Shown piece by piece: positions 16,777-25,414 of a stretch of 64,000 nt of DNA; within the stretch, counting starts at the first letter, position 1; every line of letters starts with the position of its first letter. Source of the stretch: Streptomyces avidinii (lineage in GTDB: Bacteria; Actinomycetota; Actinomycetes; Streptomycetales; Streptomycetaceae); NCBI RefSeq assembly GCF_014650695.1, contig NZ_BMVL01000008.1:268363-332362 (forward strand). Direction: 5' to 3'. The notes below the pieces were generated by a model. That model was not told where the DNA came from. It did no database searches and saw only the letters and a list, made by a program, of their open reading frames with translations. A program made the translations under genes and the position numbers.

Positions 16777-19700
16777 ATGGACGGCGTACCGGCCATCCCG
16801 AGCCCGCGGAAACGCCCCGGGGCCCCTACGGCTGCCCCCGCGCCCCGCTCCGGGACAGGTACGGCCGGAACCGGTGCGGACACGGCAGCGCCGACCGGGC
16901 CCACCACGGGCAGGGCCACCACGGGTGCGGCCTCCACGAGCACGTCCGGTACGGGGGCGAGCACGGGCGGACCCGGCTCCGGCACTGCCGGGACCGCGAC
17001 GGCCACCGCGGGCACGACCGGCCGGACCACGACCGCCACGGCCACGACCGGCACGGACAGGCCCGCCACGGACAGGCCCGGCACGGGCACGACCGGCACG
17101 GCCATGACCGGCACGGGCGCGACCGCCACCGGCACTGGCGGGTCCGGCACGGGCACGGCCCGCGCGGGCGGCGTCATTGCCGGGTCCGTGCCGCGGGTGG
17201 CCTCCTCCGCGGCTTCCTCCGCCGCGGCCTCCTCCGCCGCTGCTTCCGCCCCCGGGGCGGCTCCGGCAGGTGCCCGCGCCGAAGCCACCACCGCAGACGT
17301 CGTGGCCCACGGCCCCGGCGAGTCCCGTTTCGCCGTCCTCGGCCCCGTCCGCGCCTGGCGCGGCGCCGAGGTCCTGCCCTCCGGCACCCCCCAGCAGCGC
17401 GCCCTGCTCGCCGTACTCCTGCTGCGCGACGGCCGCACCGCCACCGCGCCCGAGCTCATCGACGCCATCTGGGGCGAGGACCCGCCGCAGCAGGCCCTCG
17501 CCACGATCCGTACGTACGCCTCCCGGCTGCGCAAGGTCGTCGCCCCCGGGCTGCTCGTCACCGAGTCCGGCGGATACGCCATCCGGCTGCGCTCCGCCGC
17601 CACCCTCGACCTCGGCGTCGCCCGCAGCCTCGCCGCCGACGCCGAGACGGCCCGCGCCGCCGGTGACCGCGCCCTCGCCCGTACGCTCCTCGCCCGCGCC
17701 CTCGACCTCTGGGAGGGCGAACCCCTCGCCGGGGTCCCCGGCCCGCACGCCGAGACCGAACGCATCCGGCTCGCCGAATGGCGCCTCCAGCTGCTGGAGA
17801 CCCGCCTCGACCTCGACCTGGAGGTCGGCCAGCACGCCGAGGCCGTCTCCGAGCTCACCGCCCTCACCGCCGCCCACCCGCTGCGCGAACGCCTGCGCGA
17901 GCTGCTGATGCTCGCCCTCTACCGCAGCGGCCGGCAGGCCGAGGCCCTCGCCGTCTACGCCGACACCCGACGCCTCCTCGCCGACGAGCTCGGCGTCGAC
18001 CCGCGCCCCGAACTGGCCGCGCTGCAGCAGCGCATCCTGAACGCCGACGCAGATCTCGCCCGCGCGGAGGACCCGGCCCCGGCCGCCGCGACCGTTCATG
18101 TGAGGCCGGCCCAATTGCCTGCGACCGTGCCCGACTTCACCGGCCGCTCCAGCTTCGTCGCCGAGCTCGGCGCCATCCTCGGCGGCGGCGCCCAGGACCA
18201 GGTCATGGCCGTGTCCGCGCTCGCCGGCATCGGCGGCGTCGGCAAGACCACCCTCGCCGTCCACGTGGCCCACGCCGCCCGCCCGCTCTTCCCCGACGGC
18301 CAGCTCTACGTCGACCTCCAGGGCACCGAGGCCCGCCCCGCCGAACCGGAGGCCGTCCTCGGCTCCTTCCTGCGCGCCCTCGGCACCCCCGACACCGCCA
18401 TCCCGGACTCCGCCGCCGAGCGGGCCGCGCTCTACCGTTCCACCCTCGACGGCCGCCGCGTCCTGGTCCTCCTCGACAACGCCCGCGACGCCGCCCAGGT
18501 CCGCCCGCTGCTGCCGGGCACCGCCGGCTGCGCCGCCCTCGTCACGAGCCGGGTCCGCATGGCGGGCCTCGCCGGGGCCCATCTCGTCGACCTCGACGTG
18601 ATGAGCCCCGAGGAGGCCCTCCAGCTGTTCACCCGCATCGTCGGCGAGGAGCGGGTGCGCGCCGAACGCCAGGCCGCCCTCGACGTCGTCGGCGCCTGCG
18701 GCTTCCTGCCGCTCGCCATCCGCATCGCCGCCTCCCGGCTCGCAGCGCGCCGCACCTGGACCGTCTCCGTGCTGGCTGCCAAACTCGCCGACGAACGCCG
18801 CCGCCTCGACGAGCTCCAGGCCGGCGACCTCGCCGTCAAGGCCACCTTCGAGCTGGGCTACGGCCAGCTGGAACCCGCCCAGCAGCGCGCGTTCCGCCTC
18901 CTCGGCCTCGCCGACGGCCCCGACATCTCGCTGTCCGCGGCAGCCGCCGTACTGGACCTGCCCGAGTACGACACCGAGGACCTCCTCGAAGCCTTAGTCG
19001 ACTGCTCCCTGCTCGAATCCGCCGCCCCCGGCCGCTACCGCTTCCACGACCTCGTACGGCTCTACGCGCGTGCCTGCGCCGAGCGCGACGAGCAGCCGCC
19101 GAGCGGGCGCGAGGCCGCCCTGGACCGGCTGCTGGACTTCTACCTGGCCACCGCCTCCGGGGTCTACGCCCTGGAACGCCCCGGCGACCGGCTGCCCGCG
19201 CACCTGTCCGACACCCACTACCCCGGGCTGGTCTTCGCCGAACCGCGGGCCGCCCTGGACTGGCTGTACGCCGAGGCCGACCCGCTGCTGGCGTGCGTAC
19301 GGCAGGCCGCCGCGCGGGGCGGCGAGACGCTGGTCCTGCGCCGGGCCGTGGACCTGCTGTGGGCGGCGAAGGACCTGGCGGAGTCCGGGGCCAACTCCCG
19401 GCAGTACGAGTCCGCCGCGGTCGCCCTGCGCGACGCGGGCCAGGCCGCCAAGGACCCGTACGCCGAGGGCCGCGCCCGCACCACCCTCACCAACGTCCAC
19501 CTGGTCGCGGGCCGCTTCGCCGAGGCCGACGACGAGGCCGCCCGGGCCACCGTGCTCGCGCGCGAGGCCGGCGACCCGCTGCCCATGTGCTGGGCGCCCA
19601 ACGACCGCGGGATCATCGCGCTCTACGAGGGCCGGCACGCGGACGGCGAGCGCTACCTGCTGGAGGCCATCGAGTGCTTCCGCGCCGACGGCAACAACGT

Positions 19701-20223
19701 CGGCGAGGCCAGCGCCCTGTGCAACCTCTCCCGCATTCACGTGGAACTGGGCCGCCTGCCCAGCGCGATAGACCTCGCCCAGCAGGGCATCGCCATCTAC
19801 GACCGGATGGGGCTGAGCCTGCGCCTGGCCAACGGCCGTTACGCGCTGGGCATCGCCCTCACCCAGGCCGGACGGCTCGGCGAGGCCCTCGCACAGCTCG
19901 CCGAGGCGCTGTCGCTGTTCCACGAGAACCGCCAGCCGCTGTGGGAGGGCGTGACCCACTTCCGCCTCGCCGAGGCCCATCTGGCGGCGCGCCGGCCCAC
20001 GCTGGCCGCCTCGCACGCCGAGCAGGCCATCGCGCTGCGCGGCATCGGCGGCGAGTGGCGGCGGGCGACGGTGCTGACGGTGCTCGGCAAGGCGCTGCGA
20101 CGGCTGGGGCAGACGGACCGGGCGCGGGCCTGCTGGCGGGACGCGGAGACCGTGTTCAAGCAGCTGAGGTCGACCGAACTGGGCGAGGTACAGGCCCTGC
20201 TGGCGGCGGAGATCGCGGCCTGA
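16777..20223 (+). CDS. AfsR-like BTAD / NB-ARC / TPR transcriptional regulator
   Basis: A 1148-residue SARP-type regulator. Residues 1-180 are a Gly/Thr/Ala low-complexity tail; a winged helix follows at about 183-262 (SRFAVLGPVRAWRG onward), BTAD at about 276-412, an NB-ARC ATPase with P-loop GIGGVGKTT near 484-492 and ALVTSRVRMAGL, and TPRs at about 885-1140. The architecture is that of AfsR, an ATP-dependent activator of small target genes. GGGGGA lies 6 nt before the ATG, but the low-complexity tail makes a later start possible. The tiny LDNHASG-peptide gene follows 177 bp downstream, with an 11-bp-period direct repeat in its promoter region, so it is the likely target. Confidence 0.9.
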   Translation: MDGVPAIPSPRKRPGAPTAAPAPRSGTGTAGTGADTAAPTGPTTGRATTGAASTSTSGTGASTGGPGSGTAGTATATAGTTGRTTTATATTGTDRPATDRPGTGTTGTAMTGTGATATGTGGSGTGTARAGGVIAGSVPRVASSAASSAAASSAAASAPGAAPAGARAEATTADVVAHGPGESRFAVLGPVRAWRGAEVLPSGTPQQRALLAVLLLRDGRTATAPELIDAIWGEDPPQQALATIRTYASRLRKVVAPGLLVTESGGYAIRLRSAATLDLGVARSLAADAETARAAGDRALARTLLARALDLWEGEPLAGVPGPHAETERIRLAEWRLQLLETRLDLDLEVGQHAEAVSELTALTAAHPLRERLRELLMLALYRSGRQAEALAVYADTRRLLADELGVDPRPELAALQQRILNADADLARAEDPAPAAATVHVRPAQLPATVPDFTGRSSFVAELGAILGGGAQDQVMAVSALAGIGGVGKTTLAVHVAHAARPLFPDGQLYVDLQGTEARPAEPEAVLGSFLRALGTPDTAIPDSAAERAALYRSTLDGRRVLVLLDNARDAAQVRPLLPGTAGCAALVTSRVRMAGLAGAHLVDLDVMSPEEALQLFTRIVGEERVRAERQAALDVVGACGFLPLAIRIAASRLAARRTWTVSVLAAKLADERRRLDELQAGDLAVKATFELGYGQLEPAQQRAFRLLGLADGPDISLSAAAAVLDLPEYDTEDLLEALVDCSLLESAAPGRYRFHDLVRLYARACAERDEQPPSGREAALDRLLDFYLATASGVYALERPGDRLPAHLSDTHYPGLVFAEPRAALDWLYAEADPLLACVRQAAARGGETLVLRRAVDLLWAAKDLAESGANSRQYESAAVALRDAGQAAKDPYAEGRARTTLTNVHLVAGRFAEADDEAARATVLAREAGDPLPMCWAPNDRGIIALYEGRHADGERYLLEAIECFRADGNNVGEASALCNLSRIHVELGRLPSAIDLAQQGIAIYDRMGLSLRLANGRYALGIALTQAGRLGEALAQLAEALSLFHENRQPLWEGVTHFRLAEAHLAARRPTLAASHAEQAIALRGIGGEWRRATVLTVLGKALRRLGQTDRARACWRDAETVFKQLRSTELGEVQALLAAEIAA
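16850..17175 (+). repeat. Degenerate GACCGGCAC-type repeat tract in regulator N-terminus
   Basis: Short imperfect repeats of GGCACGACCGGCACGG and relatives encode the Gly/Thr/Ala-rich tail of the AfsR-like protein. The tract likely arose by slippage and may vary between strains. Confidence 0.7.
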
Positions 20224-20250
20224 GCTGCGGGGACGCCGGTTGAACGTGGC

Positions 20251-20268
20251 GTTCATCGTTCGTTTATC
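20251..20268 (+). promoter_or_regulatory. Candidate SARP/AfsR direct-repeat operator
   Basis: GTTCATC (20251-20257) and GTTTATC (20262-20268) are heptamers with 11-bp periodicity, the geometry used by SARP regulators. They lie 133 bp upstream of the LDNHASG-peptide gene and about 13 bp before a GATAGGT -10-like sequence at 20281-20287. PhoP boxes look similar. Confidence 0.5.
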
Positions 20269-20400
20269 GCCGTCCGACACGATAGGTGCATCGACCCGGC
20301 GCGTCGGGGGACGCTCGGGCCGGTTGGTGGACTACCCGTTCGGCGGTCATCGGGGGAATCGCCGAACGGGCCCAGCCCTACCCACCCATCAGGAGAACCG

Positions 20401-20592
20401 ATGACGACGAACGAGAACCTCAAGCCGCTCGACAACCACGCCTCGGGCGTCGAGATCGAGACTCTGGACAACCACGCCTCGGGCATCGAGATCAAGCCGC
20501 TCGCGAAGGAGCCGGCTCCGGCCGGCACCACCACCACCACGGACGAAGAGATCCAGACGCTGGACAACCACGCGTCCGGCCCGCGTCCGTAG
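20401..20592 (+). CDS. 63-residue peptide with three LDNHASG repeats
   Basis: This short gene has a strong AGGAG at 20391-20395, 5 nt before its ATG. The product carries the exact heptapeptide LDNHASG at residues 10-16, 22-28 and 54-60; the first two are in consecutive 12-residue units (each followed by V/I-E-I), and a fourth, decayed unit may start at K32-P33-L34. The linker at 36-47 is Pro/Ala/Thr-rich and the peptide ends PRP. No signal peptide, Cys or membrane helix is present. The layout resembles a leader with multiple cores, or a multi-copy signalling peptide, but no known family was recognised. It lies between an AfsR-like regulator and a methyltransferase gene, which suggests a functional unit. 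Confidence 0.8.
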   Translation: MTTNENLKPLDNHASGVEIETLDNHASGIEIKPLAKEPAPAGTTTTTDEEIQTLDNHASGPRP

Positions 20593-20608
20593 CACGCGTA
20601 CGACGTAC

Positions 20609-20672
20609 GGGGGGATCCACGGGGGACCACCGGGGGGGGATCCACGGGGGGACAACGGGGGGACAACGGGGG
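20609..20672 (+). repeat. G-tract repeats with G-quadruplex potential
   Basis: Seven runs of five or more G, arranged as repeats of GGGGGATCCAC and GGGGGGACAAC, lie 17 bp after the peptide gene stop on the coding strand. The RNA could fold as a G-quadruplex and act as a terminator or stabiliser. Confidence 0.65.
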
Positions 20673-20752
20673 AACGGCGGTCGCGGTGGCCCGGAGGGGG
20701 AGCCACCGCGACCGCCGCACGCGTGCGCCCGGTCCGGAGCCCGGCGGCGGCA

Positions 20753-20758
20753 TAGTCT
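20753..20758 (+). promoter_or_regulatory. -10 box of a leaderless promoter
   Basis: TAGTCT ends 6 nt before the GTG of the methyltransferase gene, with no ribosome-binding site. Confidence 0.55.
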
Positions 20759-20764
20759 GGGGGT

Positions 20765-21493
20765 GTGTTCTCCTCCCACGGGCCGAGCGTCCGCGAACTG
20801 GCAGTGCAGGGCCTCTCCTCGGTGGAGCGGGGCTACGACCTCCTCGCGCCGAAGTTCGACCACACCCCCTTCCGCACCCCGGACCGGATGCTCGACGCCG
20901 TCGAGGAGACCCTCGCCCAGGTGGAGGGCGGTTTCGACGCCGGCCTGGACGTGTGCTGCGGCACGGGCGCGGGGATCGACATGCTGCGCCGCCTGTGCCG
21001 CGACCGGATCACCGGGGTGGACCTGAGCGCGGGCATGCTCGCGGAGGCCGGGCGCGCGCACGCGGACGACGACCGCGTGGACTTCGTCCGGGCAGACGCG
21101 CGGGCCCTGCCGTCCGCCCTCGCGCAGACCTACGACCTGGCGGTCAGCTTCGGCGCCTTCGGCCACTTCCTCCCGGCGGAGCGCCTCACGCTCTTCTCCG
21201 GCATCCACGCCGCCCTGCGCGAGGGCGGCGTCCTCGCCTTCCCGATCGGCGCCCCGCTCCCGCTCGGCTCACCGCTGTGGTGGGCGACGACGGGCTTCGA
21301 CGCGGCGATGCGGGTCCGCAACGCGGTGTGGCGTCCCCCCTTCGTCATGTACTACCGCACCTTCCCCCTGGGCCCGGTCCGCGAGGACCTCCGGGCGACC
21401 GGCTTCACGGTGGAGACGCTCCCGCTGGAGCACTTCGGCCGCCGGCCCGACGGAGCCCCGCACTGGCGGCTGGTCCTGGCCCGCCGCACCTGA
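20765..21493 (+). CDS. Class I SAM-dependent methyltransferase
   Basis: A 242-residue methyltransferase. Motif I is LDVCCGTGAGIDML (about residues 60-73), motif II ITGVDLSAGMLAEA, and motif IV YDLAVSFGAFGHF. Substrate is unknown. The GTG start follows a leaderless -10 box by 6 nt. It is 172 bp downstream of the LDNHASG-peptide gene; having its own promoter it is not strictly in one operon, but its position makes it a candidate modifier of that peptide. Confidence 0.88.
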   Translation: MFSSHGPSVRELAVQGLSSVERGYDLLAPKFDHTPFRTPDRMLDAVEETLAQVEGGFDAGLDVCCGTGAGIDMLRRLCRDRITGVDLSAGMLAEAGRAHADDDRVDFVRADARALPSALAQTYDLAVSFGAFGHFLPAERLTLFSGIHAALREGGVLAFPIGAPLPLGSPLWWATTGFDAAMRVRNAVWRPPFVMYYRTFPLGPVREDLRATGFTVETLPLEHFGRRPDGAPHWRLVLARRT

Positions 21494-21625
21494 GGCCGCC
21501 GCACCTGAGGCTCCGCGCCGCCGAGGGGGCTTGGCGGAACGGCTGCGTCACCGGCGGGACACCGTGCACAATCCGTGAGGAGCCGTCAGCAGCCTGCGCA
21601 CCCCCCTCACTCCATGGAGCAGCCG

Positions 21626-22462
21626 GTGTCGTCACAGGAAATGCTCATCACCCTCACCCCGCAGCAGGCGACCTACGGCGTGATCCTCCCCGTGGAGCTG
21701 CCGACCGGCACGGTCCGCCTGCGCATACCGTCCTGCCGGCACGGGGATCTCGTCCGGGTCCGCGTCGGCGCCCAGGAAGTCCTGCTGCGCGTCCACGTGA
21801 CCGGGGCGGGCGCGGCCTGGATCGCGGGGGCCGGCGGGGTCACGCCGCCGACCGCGGCCACGGCCGCCTTCCCGGCCGGGGCGGGTGCGACACCGCCCGC
21901 GCCCGTTGCGGGGACGCCCGCGCGGACGGGCGGCGGACGCGGCGGCCTGGTGGCGCTCGCCGTCGCCGCGGCCCTGGTCCTCGGCTTCTTCCTGCTGGGC
22001 GACGGCGACGACCACGGCCGGGACAGCAAGTCCTCCGCCGAGGCCACGCCCACCTGGTCGTCCTCCTGGACGCCCTCGCCCTCGCCCTCCCCCTACGACT
22101 CCCCCGACGACTCCCCCTCGTCCGGATCGTCGGCCCCCGGCGCCGCCGCCACCCCGTACAGCCCCGAGGCGATCGCCGGGGCGAGCCCCGAGCCCAGCCC
22201 GTTCGACCGGGGCACGTGCCTCAACGGACAGCTGCCGGATTCGACGACGCCGCGCAGCGTCAGCGGTGTCTCGGAGGTGCCCTGCTCGGCGTCCGACGCG
22301 CACTACCGGGTGATCGAGAGCATTCCCGGCACCGCGGACCTGGACAGCTGCAACGACAACCCCAAGACCCAGTACGCCTTCTCCTACCGCTACATGCGCG
22401 GCTCCACCGTGCTCAACCAGTACGTGTACTGCCTGGTCGGCATCGGCTCGTACGCCCGCTGA
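21626..22462 (+). CDS. Single-pass membrane protein with extracellular Cys-containing domain
   Basis: A 278-residue protein. An N-terminal soluble domain (MLITLTPQQATYGVILPVEL onward, about residues 6-60) is followed by an Ala/Pro linker, one membrane helix GLVALAVAAALVLGFFLL (about 108-125), a long Ser/Pro/Asp tether and an extracellular domain with four Cys (GTCLNGQ, VPCSAS, DSCNDN, VYCLVG). GTG 21626 is preferred because GGAG lies 6 nt upstream; ATG 21614 or GTG 21575 are alternatives. The C-terminal domain resembles that of the 54.9-kb protein in layout. Function unknown. Confidence 0.75.
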   Translation: MSSQEMLITLTPQQATYGVILPVELPTGTVRLRIPSCRHGDLVRVRVGAQEVLLRVHVTGAGAAWIAGAGGVTPPTAATAAFPAGAGATPPAPVAGTPARTGGGRGGLVALAVAAALVLGFFLLGDGDDHGRDSKSSAEATPTWSSSWTPSPSPSPYDSPDDSPSSGSSAPGAAATPYSPEAIAGASPEPSPFDRGTCLNGQLPDSTTPRSVSGVSEVPCSASDAHYRVIESIPGTADLDSCNDNPKTQYAFSYRYMRGSTVLNQYVYCLVGIGSYAR

Positions 22463-22492
22463 GCCGGGTCCGGCCCCGGCGGGCGTACGGGC

Positions 22493-24163
22493 TCAGGAGG
22501 CGCGCAGTTCGCGTTTGAGGATCTTGCCGCTCGCGTTGCGGGGGAGTTCCGTCACGAACTCCACCGCGCGCGGGACCTTGTAGTTGGCCATCTCGCGGCG
22601 GGACCAGGCGATCAGGTCGTCGGCGGTCAGGGTGGAGCCGGGGCGGCGGACCGCGTAGACCTTGCCGACCTCGCCCAGGCGCGGGTCCGGGATGCCGATC
22701 ACCGCGACGTCCGCGATGTCCGGGTGGAGGCCGAGGAGCTGCTCGATCTCGGCCGGGTAGGCGTTGAAGCCGCCGACGATGAACATGTCCTTGATCCGGT
22801 CGGTGATGCGCAGGTTGCCGTCCTCGTCCAGGACCCCCACGTCACCGGTGTGCAGCCAGCCCTCCGGGGTGATCGCGCGGGCGGTCTCCTCGGGGTCCTC
22901 GAAGTAGCCCTGCATGACGTGGTGGCCGCGGACCACGATCTCGCCCGGCTGCCCGGCCGGCTGCGGGCGCCCATCCGCGTCCCGGATCTCCACCTCCGTG
23001 TCCGGGACGGCCCGGCCGGAGGTCGAGGCGACGGTCTCCGCGGGGTCGCCCCGGCGGCACATGGTGACGATCCCGCTGGCCTCCGAGAGCCCGTACGCCG
23101 TGAGGACGACTCCGATGTGCAGCTCGCCGCGCAGCCGCTCGACGAGCCGGAGCGGGACCACGGCCGCGCCGGTGACGACCAGGCGCAGGGCGGAGAGGTC
23201 GTGCTGGCCGCGCTGGGGGTGGTCGAGGAGCGACTGGTGGAGGGTGGGCGGCCCGGGGAGTACGGAGATCCGCTCGGCGGCGACGTTCGCGAGGACGGTG
23301 TCCACGTTGAACACGGGCTGCGGGACCATCGTGGCCCCGCGCATCAGGCAGGCGATGATCCCGGCCTTGTAGCCGAAGGTGTGGAAGAAGGGGTTCACGA
23401 TCAGGTAGCGGTCGCCCTCGCGCAGGCCGGCGAGCTCGCTCCACACGTCGTAGCAGCGCAGGGACTGGGCGTGGGTGATGACGGCGCCCTTGGGGCTGCC
23501 GGTGGTGCCGGAGGTGAAGATGATGTCGGAGGGGTCCTCGGGGCGGATGGCCCCGGCGCGCTCGCTGACCGCCGCGGCCGGTACGCCGTCCCCGCCCGTG
23601 AGGAACTCCTTCCAGGTGCGGAAGGAGTCGGGGGCGTCGTCGGAGAGGACGACGACCTGTTCCAGGTGCGGGAGTCCGGGCAGCGGGCCGGCGCCCGGGC
23701 CTTCGGCGGCCGCGCGGCGCAGCGAGGCGACGTAGGAGGTGCCGAGGAAGGTGCCGGTGACGAAGAGCATCCGGGCCCGGCTGCGCTGCAGGACGTACGC
23801 GGCCTCCGCGCCCTTGAAACGGGTGTTGAGGGGGACGAGCACCGCGCCCGCGGAGACGGCGCCGAGGGCGGAGACGATCCACTCCAGGGTGTTGGGGGCC
23901 CAGACGGCGACCCGGTCGCCGGGTTCGATGCCGGCGGCGATGCAGGCGGCGGCGGCCCGCTCGACGCGTTCGCCCAGCTGCTCGTAACTGATCCGGGCGC
24001 GGCCGTCGACGACGGCCTCCCGGTCGGCGTACTGTGCCGCTGCCGCCCGGACGAGCCCGGCGATGCTGCCCCAGCGGAGATCGCCGCGGAGATCCCCTGG
24101 CTGGTCCCCGGGCCGGTCCCCGCGCAGGTCTCCGCCTACGTTCTCGCGCCCGTGGTCGACCAT
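22493..24163 (-). CDS. AMP-forming acyl-CoA ligase (FadD3-like)
   Basis: A 556-residue ANL-superfamily ligase. The P-loop FTSGTTGSPKGAV, A5 motif TAYGLSEASG, hinge RITDRIKDMFIVGGFNAYP and catalytic Lys in NASGKILKREL are all present. It activates a carboxylic acid to its CoA thioester via acyl-AMP. The closest type I recall is FadD3-like ligases of steroid ring degradation, but substrate cannot be fixed. GGAAGG 8 nt upstream favours ATG 24163 over the GTG at 24172. The first 30 residues contain GDLRGD/GDQPGD micro-repeats. It shares operator copy 5 with the divergent Ltp operon. Confidence 0.92.
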   Translation of the reverse strand: MVDHGRENVGGDLRGDRPGDQPGDLRGDLRWGSIAGLVRAAAAQYADREAVVDGRARISYEQLGERVERAAAACIAAGIEPGDRVAVWAPNTLEWIVSALGAVSAGAVLVPLNTRFKGAEAAYVLQRSRARMLFVTGTFLGTSYVASLRRAAAEGPGAGPLPGLPHLEQVVVLSDDAPDSFRTWKEFLTGGDGVPAAAVSERAGAIRPEDPSDIIFTSGTTGSPKGAVITHAQSLRCYDVWSELAGLREGDRYLIVNPFFHTFGYKAGIIACLMRGATMVPQPVFNVDTVLANVAAERISVLPGPPTLHQSLLDHPQRGQHDLSALRLVVTGAAVVPLRLVERLRGELHIGVVLTAYGLSEASGIVTMCRRGDPAETVASTSGRAVPDTEVEIRDADGRPQPAGQPGEIVVRGHHVMQGYFEDPEETARAITPEGWLHTGDVGVLDEDGNLRITDRIKDMFIVGGFNAYPAEIEQLLGLHPDIADVAVIGIPDPRLGEVGKVYAVRRPGSTLTADDLIAWSRREMANYKVPRAVEFVTELPRNASGKILKRELRAS

Positions 24164-24190
24164 GCGTGCCACCTTCCCGCAGACCCAGTA

Positions 24191-24207
24191 GCTGACTATC
24201 CGTCAGA
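24191..24207. promoter_or_regulatory. TetR-type operator, copy 5 (one mismatch)
   Basis: GCTGACT ATC CGTCAGA lies between the divergent acyl-CoA ligase and Ltp operons, 28 bp from the ligase start and 51 bp from the Ltp start, so one site can control both. Confidence 0.78.
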
Positions 24208-24220
24208 TTAGCTGTAGCCT
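24192..24220 (+). promoter_or_regulatory. Ltp operon promoter overlapping the operator
   Basis: CTGACT (24192-24197) acts as a TTGACT-like -35, with a 17-bp spacer and TAGCCT -10 (24215-24220). The operator covers the -35 and most of the spacer. Confidence 0.6.
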
Positions 24221-24257
24221 TCGCGGCTGTCAGTACTGGCGCACCCCGGAGGTGGCG

Positions 24258-25409
24258 ATGGCGGCAACGCTCAAGGACGCGACGGCGATAGTCGGCATCG
24301 GGCAGACCGCCTTTGCCAAACAACTCCCCCAGTCCGAAAAGGAGTTGGCCTGCCGGGCCATCCTGGCGGCCCTCACCGACGCCGGCATCGAGCCCTCCGA
24401 GGTCGACGCCTTCGCCTCCTACACCATGGAGGAGACCGACGAGGTCGAGGTCGCCAAGGCCATCGGCGCCGGCGACGTCACCTTCTTCTCCAAGATCGGT
24501 TACGGCGGCGGCGGTTCCTGCGCCACCGTCGGACACCTCGCCGCCGCCGTCGCCACCGGCCAGGCCACCGTCGGCGTCGCCTGGCGCTCCCGCAAGCGCG
24601 GCTCCGGCCCCCGCCCCTGGAAGAACACCGCCGTCCAGCTGCCCACCCCCGGCCAGTGGACCAGGCCCTTCGGCCTGCTGCGCCCCGCCGACGAGATCGG
24701 CATGCTCGCCCGCCGCTACATGCACGAGTACGGCGCCACCCGCGACCACCTCTTCAACGTCGCCATGGCCTGCCGCAACCGGGCCAACGCCAACCCGGCG
24801 GCGATGATGTACGAGCGCCCGCTGACCCGCGAGATGTACATGACCTCTCGCATGATCAGCGACCCGCTCTGCCTCTTCGACAACTGCCTGGAGACCGACG
24901 GGGCACTGGCCTGCGTGATCGTCTCCGCCGAGCGCGCCCGCGACTGCCGACACAGGCCCGTCTACGTGCACTCCGTCGCCCAGGGCCTGCCCGCCCAGCA
25001 CCACGGCATGGTCAACTACTGGAACGACGACCCCCTGTCCGGCCCCGCCTGGACCGCCGCCCGCCACCTGTGGAAGCAGGCCGACTTCCGGCCCCAGGAC
25101 GTGGACGTCGCCCAGATCTACGACGCCTTCACCCCGCTGATCCCGCTCTCGCTGGAGGGCTACGGCTTCTGCGGACGCGGCGAGGGCGCCGCCTTCACCG
25201 AGGGCGGCGCCCTGGAGATGGGCGGCCGGCTCCCCCTCAACACCGGGGGCGGCGGCCTCTCCGAGGCGTACGTGCACGGATTCAACCTGATCAACGAGGG
25301 CGTCAAGCAGCTGCGCGGCGTCTCCACCTCCCAGGTGCCCGACGCCGCGACCTGCCTGGTGACCGCCGGCGAGGGCGTACCGACGTCCGCGATCCTGCTG
25401 AGGAGCTGA
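24258..25409 (+). CDS. Thiolase-like lipid-transfer protein (Ltp2/SCP2-thiolase type)
   Basis: A 383-residue thiolase-fold protein starting AIVGIGQTAFAK. It has YGGGGSCATVGHLAAA near residue 85, EIGMLARRYMHEYGATRDH, QIYDAFTPLIPLSLEGYGF and NTGGGGLSEAYVHG. In actinobacterial steroid side-chain degradation such proteins pair with a DUF35 partner and act as retro-aldolases or thiolases; that arrangement is reproduced here by the adjacent DUF35 gene. GGAGG is 5 nt before the ATG. It is first of a three-gene operon and divergent from the acyl-CoA ligase. Confidence 0.9.
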   Translation: MAATLKDATAIVGIGQTAFAKQLPQSEKELACRAILAALTDAGIEPSEVDAFASYTMEETDEVEVAKAIGAGDVTFFSKIGYGGGGSCATVGHLAAAVATGQATVGVAWRSRKRGSGPRPWKNTAVQLPTPGQWTRPFGLLRPADEIGMLARRYMHEYGATRDHLFNVAMACRNRANANPAAMMYERPLTREMYMTSRMISDPLCLFDNCLETDGALACVIVSAERARDCRHRPVYVHSVAQGLPAQHHGMVNYWNDDPLSGPAWTAARHLWKQADFRPQDVDVAQIYDAFTPLIPLSLEGYGFCGRGEGAAFTEGGALEMGGRLPLNTGGGGLSEAYVHGFNLINEGVKQLRGVSTSQVPDAATCLVTAGEGVPTSAILLRS

Positions 25410-25414
25410 CCCCG

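Noticed and set aside
16777..21493. Full antibiotic biosynthetic cluster around the AfsR-like gene
   Set aside because: No synthase, prenyltransferase or typical tailoring enzymes are next to it; only the small peptide and a methyltransferase.
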